NCBI GenBank assembly: GCA_002083395.1
Contig: LWDH01000045.1
Coordinates: forward strand, 108,857-172,856
Direction: 5' to 3'
DNA from: Proteobacteria bacterium SG_bin4
GTDB lineage: Bacteria > Pseudomonadota > Gammaproteobacteria > Burkholderiales > Nitrosomonadaceae
DNA: 64,000 nucleotides
Below, in pieces: positions 17,466 to 27,493 of this stretch. Every line of letters starts with the position of its first letter. Within the stretch, counting starts at the first letter, position 1. Under the pieces are notes generated by a model. That model made no database searches. It was not told the DNA's origin and saw only the letters and a program-made list of their open reading frames with translations. Made by a program: the position numbers and the translations under genes.

Positions 17466-17729
17466 AGCACCTCATAACAATTAACCGGCGTGCAAGAAAA
17501 CTGAATGGCTGAAAAAGCAGGACAACATTAGTACATTCGCACCAAAAGATCAGGAAAGTTGTTCTATTTACAAAAAAAATGACATTTATACAATGAAGTT
17601 GGATATAATCCCGCACGCACAGAACTCGTAACTATATGATAAATAAATACAATATTTATAAAATTTTTCTGTGAATAAAAAATTGAGAATCAATAACTAA
17701 AGAACAACTCTTAAAGGACTTTAATAAAA

Positions 17730-18455
17730 ATGCGTATTTTTTCAGCTTTAACATTGCTTGCTTTGACAAGCGCACCGGTTGCTGCGGCACCAACCGTGGT
17801 TTTCGACTTTGCCAATCTCAAGTATAGCGGTGGCGTTAACACCGGATTCCTGCCGACCGATGGCGTTGCATGCAGCGGCGGCGATTTGTGCAGTTCCAAC
17901 ATTGCATCTTCATTAAGCGGCGACTTGACCTTTTCAAATGGTGGTTTGACCGTTCACGCCAAAGGTTCCTACAATGGCAGCGCTTATGGTTCAGGAGCGG
18001 CGGTCGTTCAAGATCACGATAATGGTTACAATGGCAAACTCTCGGGAGTAGATGCGATTGGAGCCGGTCTGGGTGTTTATCATAAGAAAAGCGATACCAG
18101 CGACGATAACATTACTTCTAAAGAAGCCATTTGGCTGCATTTTGACCAAGTAGTCGACTTGTCGTCCGTCGGCTTCCGGGCGGAAGGACACAACACTACC
18201 GGCTGGATTTCTAATGCAACTTTCCAATACAGTTTCGACAACGCTACCTGGTTTACGGGTTTGTTGCCTAAAAATGTTGGCCAATTCGCCTTGGATCATA
18301 CCGGTCAGGATTTCTACTTTAAATTTGGCGGTAAAGATGCAGATCAGTTCTACATCAGCTCGATGACGGTATCGGCTGTTCCTGAACCTGAAACATACGC
18401 AATGCTGCTGGCAGGTTTAGGCTTGGTCGGATTCAGCTTACGCCGCAAAAGATAA
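17730..18455 (+). CDS. PEP-CTERM exported protein
   Basis: 241 residues with a signal peptide (cleavage near PVAAA, residue 20) and a C-terminal PEP-CTERM signal: VPEPETYAMLLAGLGLVGF followed by SLRRKR. Such proteins are cut and re-anchored by an exosortase (EpsH/XrtA group) in biofilm-forming Gram-negative bacteria. The body is Gly/Ser/Asn/Asp-rich and probably beta-stranded, with no known enzyme motif. The ribosome site AAAGGACTTTAATAAAAATG is good and the 264-base upstream spacer is very AT-rich. No exosortase gene is in the window. Confidence 0.85.
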   Translation: MRIFSALTLLALTSAPVAAAPTVVFDFANLKYSGGVNTGFLPTDGVACSGGDLCSSNIASSLSGDLTFSNGGLTVHAKGSYNGSAYGSGAAVVQDHDNGYNGKLSGVDAIGAGLGVYHKKSDTSDDNITSKEAIWLHFDQVVDLSSVGFRAEGHNTTGWISNATFQYSFDNATWFTGLLPKNVGQFALDHTGQDFYFKFGGKDADQFYISSMTVSAVPEPETYAMLLAGLGLVGFSLRRKR

Positions 18456-18495
18456 TTCACTTGTGCCTTAACGGCACATCGTAATTACCTCATTT

Positions 18496-18525
18496 CCTCG
18501 TTGCAGCGAAAAAAATGCAACGAGG
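18496..18525. terminator. Stem-loop after the PEP-CTERM gene
   Basis: A perfect 10-base stem, CCTCGTTGCA with TGCAACGAGG, around a 10-base A-rich loop. It lies between convergent genes. There is no T run on either strand, so it is either a weak terminator or an RNA 3'-end hairpin. Confidence 0.5.
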
Positions 18526-18618
18526 AATCCACCAAAAACCCGCTATTTCCTTACCCTAAATCAGGTTCTTGATTGCGGACGGTTAATCGTTGTTCCATCA
18601 CTTCTCTTAGAATCAGTT

Positions 18619-19290
18619 TTAACTTTTCTTTGGTGCAAGTTTTTCGAATATTGCTGAAAACTGATTAACAAGATAAGGGGCAAAAAGTGTCATTCCAGCA
18701 GTTAAGAAATTGATTATGTAATCAGTGTTTGGCATTACCCCAGTTTTCGCGAACGAATAAATTGAAAAAATTCCAAATCCCAGAAACATCAATAAAATTA
18801 GCACCATTCCAACAAATGCAATCATTCGGCTTGAGCTTGCACGTAATTCAGTGACCATTATTGGTTTGCCATCAACGCCGAGCCTGGGCCTAAAACCGCT
18901 GTTACCGTCACTTTCAAGAGATACGACACTGGCTTCCTCAGATAATGCATCTGCCAATGACCATTTTGAATTCGAAAGAGCAGATATAATCTTCAATAAA
19001 ATGACAAGCCCACCAAATAAAATCGATAGGATTACTCCATAAATGACCCATTGGTTTGCAGGTTCCCATGATGAATTAGATTTAGTTTTATTCGATTCTG
19101 ATACTCCCGTTGACGCTGGAATCGGTGAAGCTGCAACTGGAAGGGGAGCAGCAACTGGTGCTGTTGAAGCTGGTATGGCTGCAACTGGAGGGAGGGCAGC
19201 TGGTGGGGCTACAGTCTCCGCAAATATATTATGAGAAATTATGACCAAAAAAACTGCCATCCATTTTGCAATGCTCTTACACATTTTCAT
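18619..19290 (-). CDS. Membrane protein of unknown function
   Basis: 223 residues from the ATG at 19290 (ribosome site AAGGAAAATGTGATG). It has an N-terminal signal peptide ending near NIFAE, a Pro/Ala-rich spacer (about 28-60), and three hydrophobic segments: QWVIYGVILSILFGGLVILL, MIAFVGMVLILLMFLGFGIF and a weaker one near residues 190-210. No family is recognised. It is the last of three minus-strand genes of unknown function; the 320 bases separating it from the 102-residue gene leave open whether it shares their transcript. Confidence 0.7.
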   Translation of the reverse strand: MKMCKSIAKWMAVFLVIISHNIFAETVAPPAALPPVAAIPASTAPVAAPLPVAASPIPASTGVSESNKTKSNSSWEPANQWVIYGVILSILFGGLVILLKIISALSNSKWSLADALSEEASVVSLESDGNSGFRPRLGVDGKPIMVTELRASSSRMIAFVGMVLILLMFLGFGIFSIYSFAKTGVMPNTDYIINFLTAGMTLFAPYLVNQFSAIFEKLAPKKS

Positions 19291-19613
19291 CACATTTTCC
19301 TTAAAATATCTAAACTCACAGGCACTTAGTCAAAACAATAGAAATTCTTACAACTTAATTAATGCCCAGCGTAGGGTTCGCAGCTGGAATTTGTCTAAGA
19401 AAAAACCGTATATAACCTTTACCTACTTGTGCGCACGATGAAAGTGCTGCTCATCACCATTAGATGAAGTCAAGACAAGCTCCTCCCTTTTGCGCTGCGT
19501 CAATCGCAAGCCTTTACTAAAAGGTCTTCGTTTTTTTGATCTGACAGTCACTCCGACAATCAGTTAACCGTCAGATCGAACCGCAATTACTACAAATTAA
19601 TGGCTGCGATAGT
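19291..19613. other. Non-coding spacer, 323 bases
   Basis: It holds a hairpin with 8-base arms, GATCTGAC (19538-19545) and GTCAGATC (19570-19577), just after the 102-residue gene, with a T7 run on its left side. No gene was found here. A promoter for the membrane-protein gene may lie near 19310-19380 but none is clear. Confidence 0.5.
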
Positions 19614-19922
19614 TCAAGCTGCTGTATCTGCCACTTTTGCAGCCAGATCAATAGCTTTCGCGATTTTATTGATAGTTTCAGCAACTTTCTTAATATCTTC
19701 GATTGCTTCTTCTATTTTTCCATTAGCCTCTTCAAATGCATTATTTGCCTGTTTATATTTTTCTGTATCACTGTTAATAATCTCATCAACAAGCTTCCCG
19801 GATATATCTAAAATTATCGTTAGATAGTTACGCAATTTCTTTTTCTGATCGATATCATTCGTAGCTTCTATTAGATCTACAATCAGATTACTTGCTCTTG
19901 ACAATTGTTCACCAAGCTTCAT
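19614..19922 (-). CDS. Small helical protein of unknown function
   Basis: 102 residues, almost all helix, with heptad-like spacing and many Lys, Asp and Glu (KIEEAIEDIKKVAETINKI). It has no signal peptide or membrane segment by eye, though the C-terminus (AKAIDLAAKVADTAA) is an amphipathic helix. The ribosome site AAGGAGATATAAATG is near ideal. It follows the lipoprotein gene by 20 bases and is surely in its operon. No family is recognised. Confidence 0.7.
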   Translation of the reverse strand: MKLGEQLSRASNLIVDLIEATNDIDQKKKLRNYLTIILDISGKLVDEIINSDTEKYKQANNAFEEANGKIEEAIEDIKKVAETINKIAKAIDLAAKVADTAA

Positions 19923-19942
19923 TTATATCTCCTTAGTCCTAA

Positions 19943-20800
19943 TTATTTTCCAGAAAATACTCTGATTGCATCGCTCAATTCTTTGAATTGAGCGCCCATA
20001 GCTCTTATGTCTGATATAGAATGACTTTCATTTTTAATTGCGCCAACAAGTTGAGTATTTGCTTTTTTAAGCGATGACACTAAACTTTTTATCCTTTTCG
20101 CCAGATCGTCAAGTTTTTCTTTATTAGTAATAGCAAACTGATAAGCTTCAATTGCAATAAGCCTGTTTTGAATTCCTTTTTCTTCACTTAAAGCTATATT
20201 AGCATCTGCTCTCAAACGAGTAATCGCATCATTAAATACCATTGCAGTCCCAGGGTAATGTTTATCAAATTCGTTTTCTAAAAGGGTGCAAATGAGTTGA
20301 ACATCATCCTCTGTTTCCAAAACAATTTTCTTAATGGCTTGGGCTTTTTTATATTCGACAAGTAAACCGCCAATTTCTCGAACTATAATTCCGAGTGATT
20401 CTAATTGCTCATTGGTTAATTTTCTATTGCTTACAGATTTAAAACTATCCACAAAATTATCGGAAGCCTCTTTTAACTCTGCCTCTTGAGTATTTTCGGC
20501 AAGCGCAAGGAGAAGTTCTCCATATGATTTCAACGATGTTGTTGCACTAATTCTTTGAACAATACGATCTGGATCTAAGGGACCATCCAGATTCTTTATA
20601 TCTCCTGTACCGTTAACAGCAATGCTCATAACGTTCATTTTTATTACAGCATCTCTAGATTGGGAAAATGATGAGGCTGAGATTTCTCCAATCGCACCAG
20701 AAGCTTTTGCAAACCTTGAAACAGCTTCTTGTTGTACTGGAGTAAGGCCACATCCTGAAAGAATTGCGATTATTGAGAATAAAAAAATTATTTTCTTCAT
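19943..20800 (-). CDS. Lipoprotein of unknown function
   Basis: 285 residues beginning with a lipoprotein signal, MKKIIFLFSIIAILSGC, with the lipid-bearing Cys at 17 and Gly at 18, which does not carry the inner-membrane retention Asp. The mature part is mostly helical, with a long coiled-coil-like stretch near the C-terminus (LDDLAKRIKSLVSSLKKANT). Ribosome site AAGGAAATCGAAATG. It is the first gene of a two- or three-gene minus-strand group with low GC compared with its neighbours, which may mean transfer. No known domain was recognised. Confidence 0.75.
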   Translation of the reverse strand: MKKIIFLFSIIAILSGCGLTPVQQEAVSRFAKASGAIGEISASSFSQSRDAVIKMNVMSIAVNGTGDIKNLDGPLDPDRIVQRISATTSLKSYGELLLALAENTQEAELKEASDNFVDSFKSVSNRKLTNEQLESLGIIVREIGGLLVEYKKAQAIKKIVLETEDDVQLICTLLENEFDKHYPGTAMVFNDAITRLRADANIALSEEKGIQNRLIAIEAYQFAITNKEKLDDLAKRIKSLVSSLKKANTQLVGAIKNESHSISDIRAMGAQFKELSDAIRVFSGK

Positions 20801-21138
20801 TTCGATTTCCTTATTTCCTTTTACATGTCAAAGTATTATAAATTTTTTATTTACACTAATAATTCCAGTTAAAAATACTAAATTCATCAGTGAATGAATA
20901 GATTGCTTTAAACATCCCTTGAAGTGCTTTTTGCTTTTCAACATATTTATCTGTCCATAAAATAATCTCGTGTCATTGTGTGTTTTATAAATTTTATCTT
21001 TGTGCACTTAGTACTCGAACCCGCTAACCTAACTTTTGCTGATGTAACATTTTGTTGTTATATAACGATATGAGTCTAAATAAAATAACCCAATTGGGTT
21101 ATTTTGAATAAGATGGTGCAAAGAGTTATCGCCAGGAA
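20801..21138. other. AT-rich spacer, 338 bases
   Basis: It lies upstream of the lipoprotein gene and downstream of the luxR-type gene. It holds the 24-base palindrome listed at 21082 and presumably the lipoprotein promoter. No open reading frame with support was seen. Confidence 0.5.
21082..21105. terminator. Terminator-like palindrome after the LuxR-type gene
   Basis: A perfect palindrome with arms AAAATAACCC and GGGTTATTTT around AATT, 34 bases after the regulator's stop codon on the minus strand. The U-rich 3' arm fits an intrinsic terminator. Confidence 0.6.
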
Positions 21139-22203
21139 TCAGCTTGCTAGTTTCACCAGCATTTCGCTGCGTGTTGAAACGCCCAGTTTGCTGTATATAC
21201 TTTTGATGTGGTTACGTACGGTGTGATAACTGAGACTAATCTCTTCAGCAATTTCCTTGGGAGAGTTTCCTTGGTAAATCAGTGTGGCAATTTCCAGCTC
21301 GCGGTTGGTTAAACCGGTTCTGTTCAGTCGATTGAAGATTTTCCCGATTTTGCAGGCAACGCGGTTTAAGTGCAGGAAGTAAATACATTGTTGATAATTG
21401 GCATCCGCGCAAACTAATGTCAGTTTCACTTCATAAAGGCGTTTACCCAGTTTTGACAAAAAATTGTATTCTCCGATTTGATTGCATTGAACGAATTGCA
21501 TAAGAGTCAGCACCGTGGCATGGAATGATTGCTTTTCCCGTTCGATAAGCTGTGTAAAGGTATAGCTTTGAAAAAGGACTGCGCCATCATCCCGGATGAC
21601 AATAACCGGCTCGGTGTTGTCGGACCAAAATTTGAGAGTCTGACGAGGATGTATACTTTCTTCCCGGAACATAATAAATCGCAAAGTTTGCAGCAAGATC
21701 GGCCGGAGTAATTTCAACAGTTCGATATCACGTTGTTTGAATATTTGATGTTGTGCATCCAACCGGCAGAAAAAAAGTTGGTATGCCGATTGATCATCGT
21801 CAAATAATGTGATGAAGGAACAATTGTGATGCGGCTGTTGCCGAAACGGATCGGCAGTAAGCTGCTGGCAGTCTGAGTTACTTTGGCAAGGCAAAGTGCT
21901 ATTGGTTATCGATATCGATGACAGCATATTGGAAGCAATTGCCAAGGTGGAAGCGAGAAATCGATTCCAGCCGTTCGGACAACAATTGGATTGGTTTATG
22001 CTGCCAAGCAATTGCAATGAATGAAAGCCGCCCGCAATCCGTCCGTAAAATGCTCCATTGCAATCGATCAGAGGCAGTAATGCAGTTTGCACCGCCTGAT
22101 TGAATTCATCTCTTGTTTGACAGTTGTTCAACCACTTGATGATAACCAAGGCAATCTGGTAATCCTTGCTGGTCAATACATCTGTAGCGGTTTCTTGATT
22201 CAT
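21139..22203 (-). CDS. LuxR-family transcription regulator
   Basis: 354 residues from the ATG at 22203; a TTG at 22224 is an alternative. The last 65 residues are a LuxR/FixJ-type helix-turn-helix: GLTNRELEIATLIYQGNSPK, then EIAEEISLSYHTVRNHIKSI and YSKLGVSTRSEMLVKL. The N-terminal ~280 residues have no receiver Asp pocket or autoinducer motif that I can recognise; they include a PAS-like central part (PVIVIRDDGAVLFQSYTFTQ). The target is unknown. The neighbouring lipoprotein cassette lies downstream on the same strand but behind a terminator. Confidence 0.85.
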   Translation of the reverse strand: MNQETATDVLTSKDYQIALVIIKWLNNCQTRDEFNQAVQTALLPLIDCNGAFYGRIAGGFHSLQLLGSINQSNCCPNGWNRFLASTLAIASNMLSSISITNSTLPCQSNSDCQQLTADPFRQQPHHNCSFITLFDDDQSAYQLFFCRLDAQHQIFKQRDIELLKLLRPILLQTLRFIMFREESIHPRQTLKFWSDNTEPVIVIRDDGAVLFQSYTFTQLIEREKQSFHATVLTLMQFVQCNQIGEYNFLSKLGKRLYEVKLTLVCADANYQQCIYFLHLNRVACKIGKIFNRLNRTGLTNRELEIATLIYQGNSPKEIAEEISLSYHTVRNHIKSIYSKLGVSTRSEMLVKLAS

Positions 22204-22224
22204 GCCACTTGCTCGACTTTCCAA

Positions 22225-22745
22225 TATTCACCCAATCAGGGAAATTCCGGTAATTGCAATGCCGTAATAACTACCTGCCACACAAAGATATTTTTTGAGA
22301 AAATCGAAGCAAGGCAGATGATTAAAAATAGGTGCCTATAATACTCCTGCTATGAATCAGGGTATTGTGATTATTGTCACAAAAACTATCAAATACTTAG
22401 AGTTGCGATTGCCCTATTTCTACTCACACTAACGTCAGCGCTGAAAAACTACAGGCTTCATCGTAGATACAGCTTTTCGTGCTCTAATTCTTTGCATGTA
22501 TCATATAAATTGACATGTTGCTTCTGTGCAACACTTTCGTTGGCGTAGTATGCATAGCGCAAGAAATTCGAGAGACATCAAACAATAACCGCGCATCCGA
22601 ACACCATGAAATGCAGTTTGATGGTTACACCGTTGACTTTATCTCAGCGTGGGCAACAAGAACTAACAGCGATTTACATTTCACTGATCAATAACCGGAC
22701 CGTCCCCATGAAGCAGGAAAATGACACGCTGCAATAAGGAATCGC
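22225..22745. other. Spacer between LuxR-type gene and czcA, about 520 bases
   Basis: It holds no gene that can be supported. A 43-codon frame on the plus strand (22606-22737) begins at an ATG without a ribosome site and resembles nothing known. The region should contain the promoter of the luxR-type gene and the 3' end of the czc transcript, but no clear hairpin was found. Confidence 0.4.
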
Positions 22746-22751
22746 CAAGTG

Positions 22752-25700
22752 TCACTTAGTGCTTGCGCTGCCCCTGTGCACCAGCAAATACAACACCGGC
22801 ACCACCAATAAAGACAGTAACGATTGCGACAAGGTGCTGCCGATCATCACGGTCGCCAGCGTGCGCTGCACTTCAGCACCGGTCGTGGTGCTAAGCGCCA
22901 TCGGCAAGAAACCAAGCGATTCGACCCAAGTAGTGATGAGCACCGGACGCAGCCGCAGCAGCGAGCCGGTGCGGATCGCCTCTTGCAGCGGCAATCCCTG
23001 TTGCCGCAGGTCACGAATGAATGACAGCAACACCAAGCCGTCCAGCACTGCGACACCGGACATGGCGATAAAGCCAACACCGGCGGAAATCGACAACGGA
23101 ATATCGCGCAACCACAATGCGACGATACCACCGGTAATCGCCAGCGGCACCGCGCTGAACACCAGCAGGCTATCGCGCATACTGCCGAGCATGGTATAGA
23201 GCAGAAAAAATACCAATCCGAGCGCTAAAGGAATCACGATTTTCAAACGATCCGCCGCCATCAGCAATTGTTCGAACTGTCCGCCCCACGACAACCAATA
23301 CCCCGGTGGAATTTTGACTTGCTGTTCAATTTTCTTCTCCGCTTCCAGCACGAATGAGCCAATGTCGCGGCCCCGCACGTTAGCGGTAACCACCACGCGG
23401 CGCTTGCCGTTTTCACGGCTGACTTGATTAGGGCCTTTGGCAATGTGCAAGTCAGCCACTTCGCCTAAAGCGACATAAACCGGCAGTGGCGCAGCTGGAA
23501 CATTTTGACCATCAGCCAACATTGGATTCATCGGCATATTCTGCGCACCCGGCATGACAAGTGCCGGAAGTTTGATCGGCAGCCGTTTAAGCGCCTCGAT
23601 ATCGCCGCGGATCTGTTCCGGCAAGCGCACCTGCAATTCGAAACGCCGGTCGCCTTCAAAAATCAGGCCGGTGGTTCTACCGCCGATGGCGATATTGATA
23701 GCATCCTGCACGTCACTGCCATTGAGGCCATAACGCGCCATTTTTTCCCGGTTCATTTGCACCGACAACACCGGCAAACCGGTAATTTGCTCAATGCGCA
23801 CATCCGCCGCGCCGGGTACCGCTTTGACGATTCTTTCGATCTGTTCGGCTAACGTCAACATCACATCCAGATCGTCGCCGAACACTTTTATCCCGACATC
23901 GGCACGCACACCGGAAATCAGTTCATTAAACCGCATTTCGATCGGTTGCGTGAATTCAAAGTTGTTTCCCGGAATTTTGCGTACCGCTTGATCCAATGCA
24001 GCGATCAATTCTTCCTTGTTGCGATACTTGCCCGACCATTCGGATTGCGGCTTGATGATGATAAAAATATCGGCAACGCTTGGCGGCATCGGGTCGGTAG
24101 CAATTTCCGCTGTGCCGATTTTGGAAAACACACGGCTGACTTCGGCAAATTGCTTGATAGTATGTTCCAGCTCGTTCTGCATGTCGATCGCAGTGCTCAA
24201 ACTGGTGCCGGGGATACGCAGCGCGTGTAATGCGATATCTTCTTCATCGAGACTGGGAATGAATTCACTGCCCATGCGCGTGGTGAGTAACAATGAAAGA
24301 ATCACGATGACCACTGCGACGGTGACTGTCAGTCCTTTGTTATTCAGCGAAAAATCCAGCGCAGGCGCGTAAATGGTTTTGGCCCATTGCACCGCAGCGC
24401 CCTCTTTCTCCATCATTCTGCCGGATAAAAACATCGCCACCGCGGCCGGCACGAACGTCACCGACAAAAACACCGCGCCCAGCAGCGCCAGTAACACCGT
24501 AAAAGCCATCGGGTGAAACATTTTGCCTTCCACGCCGGACAATGCAAACACCGGCAAATACACTACCATGATGATGATCTGTCCGAATAACAACGCGCGC
24601 CGCACTTCCTTGGAAGCATCGAAGACAATCTCGAAGCGCTCGTCCGGTGTCAATTGCCGTTGCAGCTTTTGCTGCTCCAGCGACAACCGACGGATGCAAT
24701 TCTCGACAATAATGACGGCGCCATCGACGATGATGCCGAAATCGAGCGCCCCCAAACTCAACAAGTTTGCGCTGACATTACTAGCGACCATGCCGCTGAT
24801 GGTAAACAGCATCGACAACGGAATAATCAACGCCGTGATCAAAGCCGCGCGCAGATTTCCGAGCGAAATGAACAGCACCACGATTACCAGCGCGGCGCCT
24901 TCCAGCAAGTTATTGGAAACCGTGCTGATAGTCTTGTCGACCAGCGTGGTTCGATCATACACAGCCGTCGCCGAAACGCCGGCTGGCAAGCTGCGATTGA
25001 TCTCGATCAGTTTCTCGGCAGCCGCTTGCGATACGATGCGACTGTTTTCACCCATCAGCATGAATGCCGTACCCAGCACTACTTCGTGGCCATTCTGGGT
25101 AGCAGCGCCAGTGCGCAACTCCTTGCCGATCAATACATCAGCGACGTTTTTCACGCGAATCGGCACGCCTTGATTACTGCCAAGTATGATTTCGCCGATC
25201 TCGATCAGATTCGCCACCTGCCCCGGTACTCTGACCAGATACTGTTCACCGCTTTTTTCGATATAACCGGCGCCGACATTGAGATTATTGCGCTCCAGTG
25301 CCAGTATCAAATCTTGCAGCGTCAAGCCGACCGCGAGCAATTTCTCCGGGTATGGCGCTACGTGATATTGTTTAACGTATCCGCCGACAGAATTGACTTC
25401 GGTCACGCCTTTCACCATGCGCATGCGCGGCTTAATGACCCAGTCCTGCAATTCGCGCAAATCCATCGATGTATAAGGCGTACCGTCGGGCTTGCGTGCA
25501 TCGGGCTCGGCATCGACGGTCCACATGAAAATTTCACCCAGCCCGGTGGAAATCGGCCCCATTGTCGGTACGATTCCTACCGGCAGGCGGCTTCTGACTT
25601 CCTGTATGCGCTGGCTGACGAGTTGCCGCACTAAGTAAATATCGGTGCCGTCTTTAAAAATTACCGTCACTTGCGACAAGCCATAACGCGACAAAGAGCG

Positions 25701-25946
25701 GGTATATTCGAGATTGGGCAAGCCGGACATCGCCATTTCGATCGGGAAAGTAATGCGCTGTTCCGCTTCAAGCGGGGTATAGCCCGGTGCGTTGGTATTA
25801 ATTTGCACTTGCACGTTAGTGATATCCGGCACGGCATCGATCGGCAATTTCATGTAGTTGTACATGCCGAACCCGGCCATTGCCGCGACCGCCACCAATA
25901 TCAAGCCGCGCTGATAAATGGATAGTTTCAGTAAGCGCTCAAACAT
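22752..25946 (-). CDS. czcA: Heavy-metal efflux RND pump CzcA
   Basis: Inner-membrane proton-driven pump of a CzcCBA complex that exports divalent metals from the periplasm. The start at 25946 (MFERLLKLSIYQRG) has AAGGAG five bases upstream; the TTG at 25961 has none. The 1064 residues have the two-fold RND pattern, with the metal-group signature DFGIIVDGAVIIVEN in the fourth membrane segment, typical of the Zn/Co/Cd/Ni (HME1/2) pumps and unlike the Cu/Ag CusA form. The C-terminal repeat ends with LSQSLLSLLVVPVLYLLVH. It is the last gene of czcCBA. Confidence 0.93.
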   Translation of the reverse strand: MFERLLKLSIYQRGLILVAVAAMAGFGMYNYMKLPIDAVPDITNVQVQINTNAPGYTPLEAEQRITFPIEMAMSGLPNLEYTRSLSRYGLSQVTVIFKDGTDIYLVRQLVSQRIQEVRSRLPVGIVPTMGPISTGLGEIFMWTVDAEPDARKPDGTPYTSMDLRELQDWVIKPRMRMVKGVTEVNSVGGYVKQYHVAPYPEKLLAVGLTLQDLILALERNNLNVGAGYIEKSGEQYLVRVPGQVANLIEIGEIILGSNQGVPIRVKNVADVLIGKELRTGAATQNGHEVVLGTAFMLMGENSRIVSQAAAEKLIEINRSLPAGVSATAVYDRTTLVDKTISTVSNNLLEGAALVIVVLFISLGNLRAALITALIIPLSMLFTISGMVASNVSANLLSLGALDFGIIVDGAVIIVENCIRRLSLEQQKLQRQLTPDERFEIVFDASKEVRRALLFGQIIIMVVYLPVFALSGVEGKMFHPMAFTVLLALLGAVFLSVTFVPAAVAMFLSGRMMEKEGAAVQWAKTIYAPALDFSLNNKGLTVTVAVVIVILSLLLTTRMGSEFIPSLDEEDIALHALRIPGTSLSTAIDMQNELEHTIKQFAEVSRVFSKIGTAEIATDPMPPSVADIFIIIKPQSEWSGKYRNKEELIAALDQAVRKIPGNNFEFTQPIEMRFNELISGVRADVGIKVFGDDLDVMLTLAEQIERIVKAVPGAADVRIEQITGLPVLSVQMNREKMARYGLNGSDVQDAINIAIGGRTTGLIFEGDRRFELQVRLPEQIRGDIEALKRLPIKLPALVMPGAQNMPMNPMLADGQNVPAAPLPVYVALGEVADLHIAKGPNQVSRENGKRRVVVTANVRGRDIGSFVLEAEKKIEQQVKIPPGYWLSWGGQFEQLLMAADRLKIVIPLALGLVFFLLYTMLGSMRDSLLVFSAVPLAITGGIVALWLRDIPLSISAGVGFIAMSGVAVLDGLVLLSFIRDLRQQGLPLQEAIRTGSLLRLRPVLITTWVESLGFLPMALSTTTGAEVQRTLATVMIGSTLSQSLLSLLVVPVLYLLVHRGSASTK

Positions 25947-25975
25947 GGCGGCTCCTTGCAAGCATTATTGATCGC

Positions 25976-27493
25976 TTAGTGATCATGGCTGGCTCCCGCT
26001 TTGTCCATGTCGGCTTTAATCGCGAAACTGTTGCCGGATGCATAATGCTCCCCTGCTGGAATTCCTTTCAGCACTTCCACCATGCGCCCGTCGCTACGCC
26101 CCAATTCCAGCGGGCGCGCTTCAAAATAATTGCCGTAACGACCAAATACCACGGTCCAGTCGCGATACGTTTGCACCGCCTGCGCTGCCACTGCAACCGG
26201 CACTTCGATTTCGTCGGATATCAATTCGACATTGACAAACATACCCGGGTGCCAGCGGCCATCCGGATTATCTAAAATCACCCGGGCAGTGGCGGTTCGC
26301 GTTTGACCGCCGATCAATGTAGTAATGTAGGTAACAACGCCATCCCCTTCAACATCGTAAGCCGTCGCTTTCACGTGCGCCTTCTGCCCGGTTCTGACTA
26401 TGCTCAGATCCTTCGGATAGACCGTCACGGCAGTCCAGACAGTAGACATATCCGCCACAGTAAAGATAGGCGCATCGTCCTTATAGACTGCTCCCAACGC
26501 GACTGTTTTTGACAAAATCAATCCGGAAATCGGCGCACGCACCTCATAGCGTGTCAGATCCTTAGCATGCAAGCCCGGCTCAGGCCGCACCCCCAAAGCA
26601 CGCAGCTTTTCCGCAGCCAGATCGGATGCAATCCGAGCTTCGCTGAATACCAGTTCCGCCGCCAAATAATCCTGCTTGGCGGAAATTTTTTCTTGCCACA
26701 ACTGTTTTTCGCGTTCGTACACGGTTTTAGCCAGCGCTAGCCGACGTTGCGCCGCCAGGTACTGGCTTTGCAAATCCGCCAGCAACTGACTTTCGATCAC
26801 TGCCATTACGTCGCCTTTTTTCACTGACTGTCCGGCTTCGAAATTCACTGCGGCCACAACACCTGGCAAGCGCGGCACGACCTGCACGACGCTGTTCGGG
26901 TTGACCACGATCTCACCCGGCAATTTCAGCGTCGAATGAATCACCGCAGGGCCTGCCGTCAATATTTCCACGCCGATTGTGCGCAGTGTGTCATCGGTCA
27001 TTTCCAACCGTGCTTCGACTTGACTGTAACCCCACCGGAACGTTTGGCCGTTGCGCTCGGCGGTAATCGCCAGATCAAACGAGTGCGGTTCTTCCACGAC
27101 TTGATCGCCGAGCAGGTAATCCGCTTCGGGGGAAAACTTGAAAAACTGAACGGGCGCGCCAAGCCGTGTCATGCTGATGGCTACGTTGGCAGCAGTCGGC
27201 GGCAGCGGCTTCCCTTTGTCATACAAATAGACCCGGAATTGCGGCGGAACACCTTTTTCGAAAATCGTTAATTCAACAGTAAAACCGTTTTCAGCAAACA
27301 ATTTCCCGCCTCTCGGCCCGGTTTCTTGAACAGCTCCCGCTAATTCTCCATGACTATCAATACTTCCCTCTGTCGCTGTCATTGCCGACGGTTTCTCCAA
27401 CGTCAGAATCAATATTGCCAATACCAAGCCAACCACGATTACGATCAACATTGGCATCCATCGTGCTTTATTCATCATGTCGCCCATTTTCAT
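25976..27493 (-). CDS. czcB: Efflux membrane-fusion protein CzcB
   Basis: Periplasmic adaptor linking CzcA to CzcC. The 505 residues have one N-terminal membrane anchor (MLIVIVVGLVLAILIL), an extra N-terminal domain of about 150 residues found in CzcB proteins (GPRGGKLFAENGFTVELTIF), the lipoyl/barrel part (VVPRLPGVVAAVNFEAGQSV), a helical hairpin around 260-310, and a His-ended tail (DMDKAGASHDH) typical of the family. Its start overlaps the czcC stop by one base (TAATG). Confidence 0.93.
   Translation of the reverse strand: MKMGDMMNKARWMPMLIVIVVGLVLAILILTLEKPSAMTATEGSIDSHGELAGAVQETGPRGGKLFAENGFTVELTIFEKGVPPQFRVYLYDKGKPLPPTAANVAISMTRLGAPVQFFKFSPEADYLLGDQVVEEPHSFDLAITAERNGQTFRWGYSQVEARLEMTDDTLRTIGVEILTAGPAVIHSTLKLPGEIVVNPNSVVQVVPRLPGVVAAVNFEAGQSVKKGDVMAVIESQLLADLQSQYLAAQRRLALAKTVYEREKQLWQEKISAKQDYLAAELVFSEARIASDLAAEKLRALGVRPEPGLHAKDLTRYEVRAPISGLILSKTVALGAVYKDDAPIFTVADMSTVWTAVTVYPKDLSIVRTGQKAHVKATAYDVEGDGVVTYITTLIGGQTRTATARVILDNPDGRWHPGMFVNVELISDEIEVPVAVAAQAVQTYRDWTVVFGRYGNYFEARPLELGRSDGRMVEVLKGIPAGEHYASGNSFAIKADMDKAGASHDH

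Noticed and set aside
22606..22737. 43-codon frame between the LuxR-type gene and czcA
   Set aside because: No ribosome site, no recognisable product and no operon context.
24654..25634. 326-codon frame opposite czcA
   Set aside because: Antisense shadow; His/Gln/Asp-rich without any motif.
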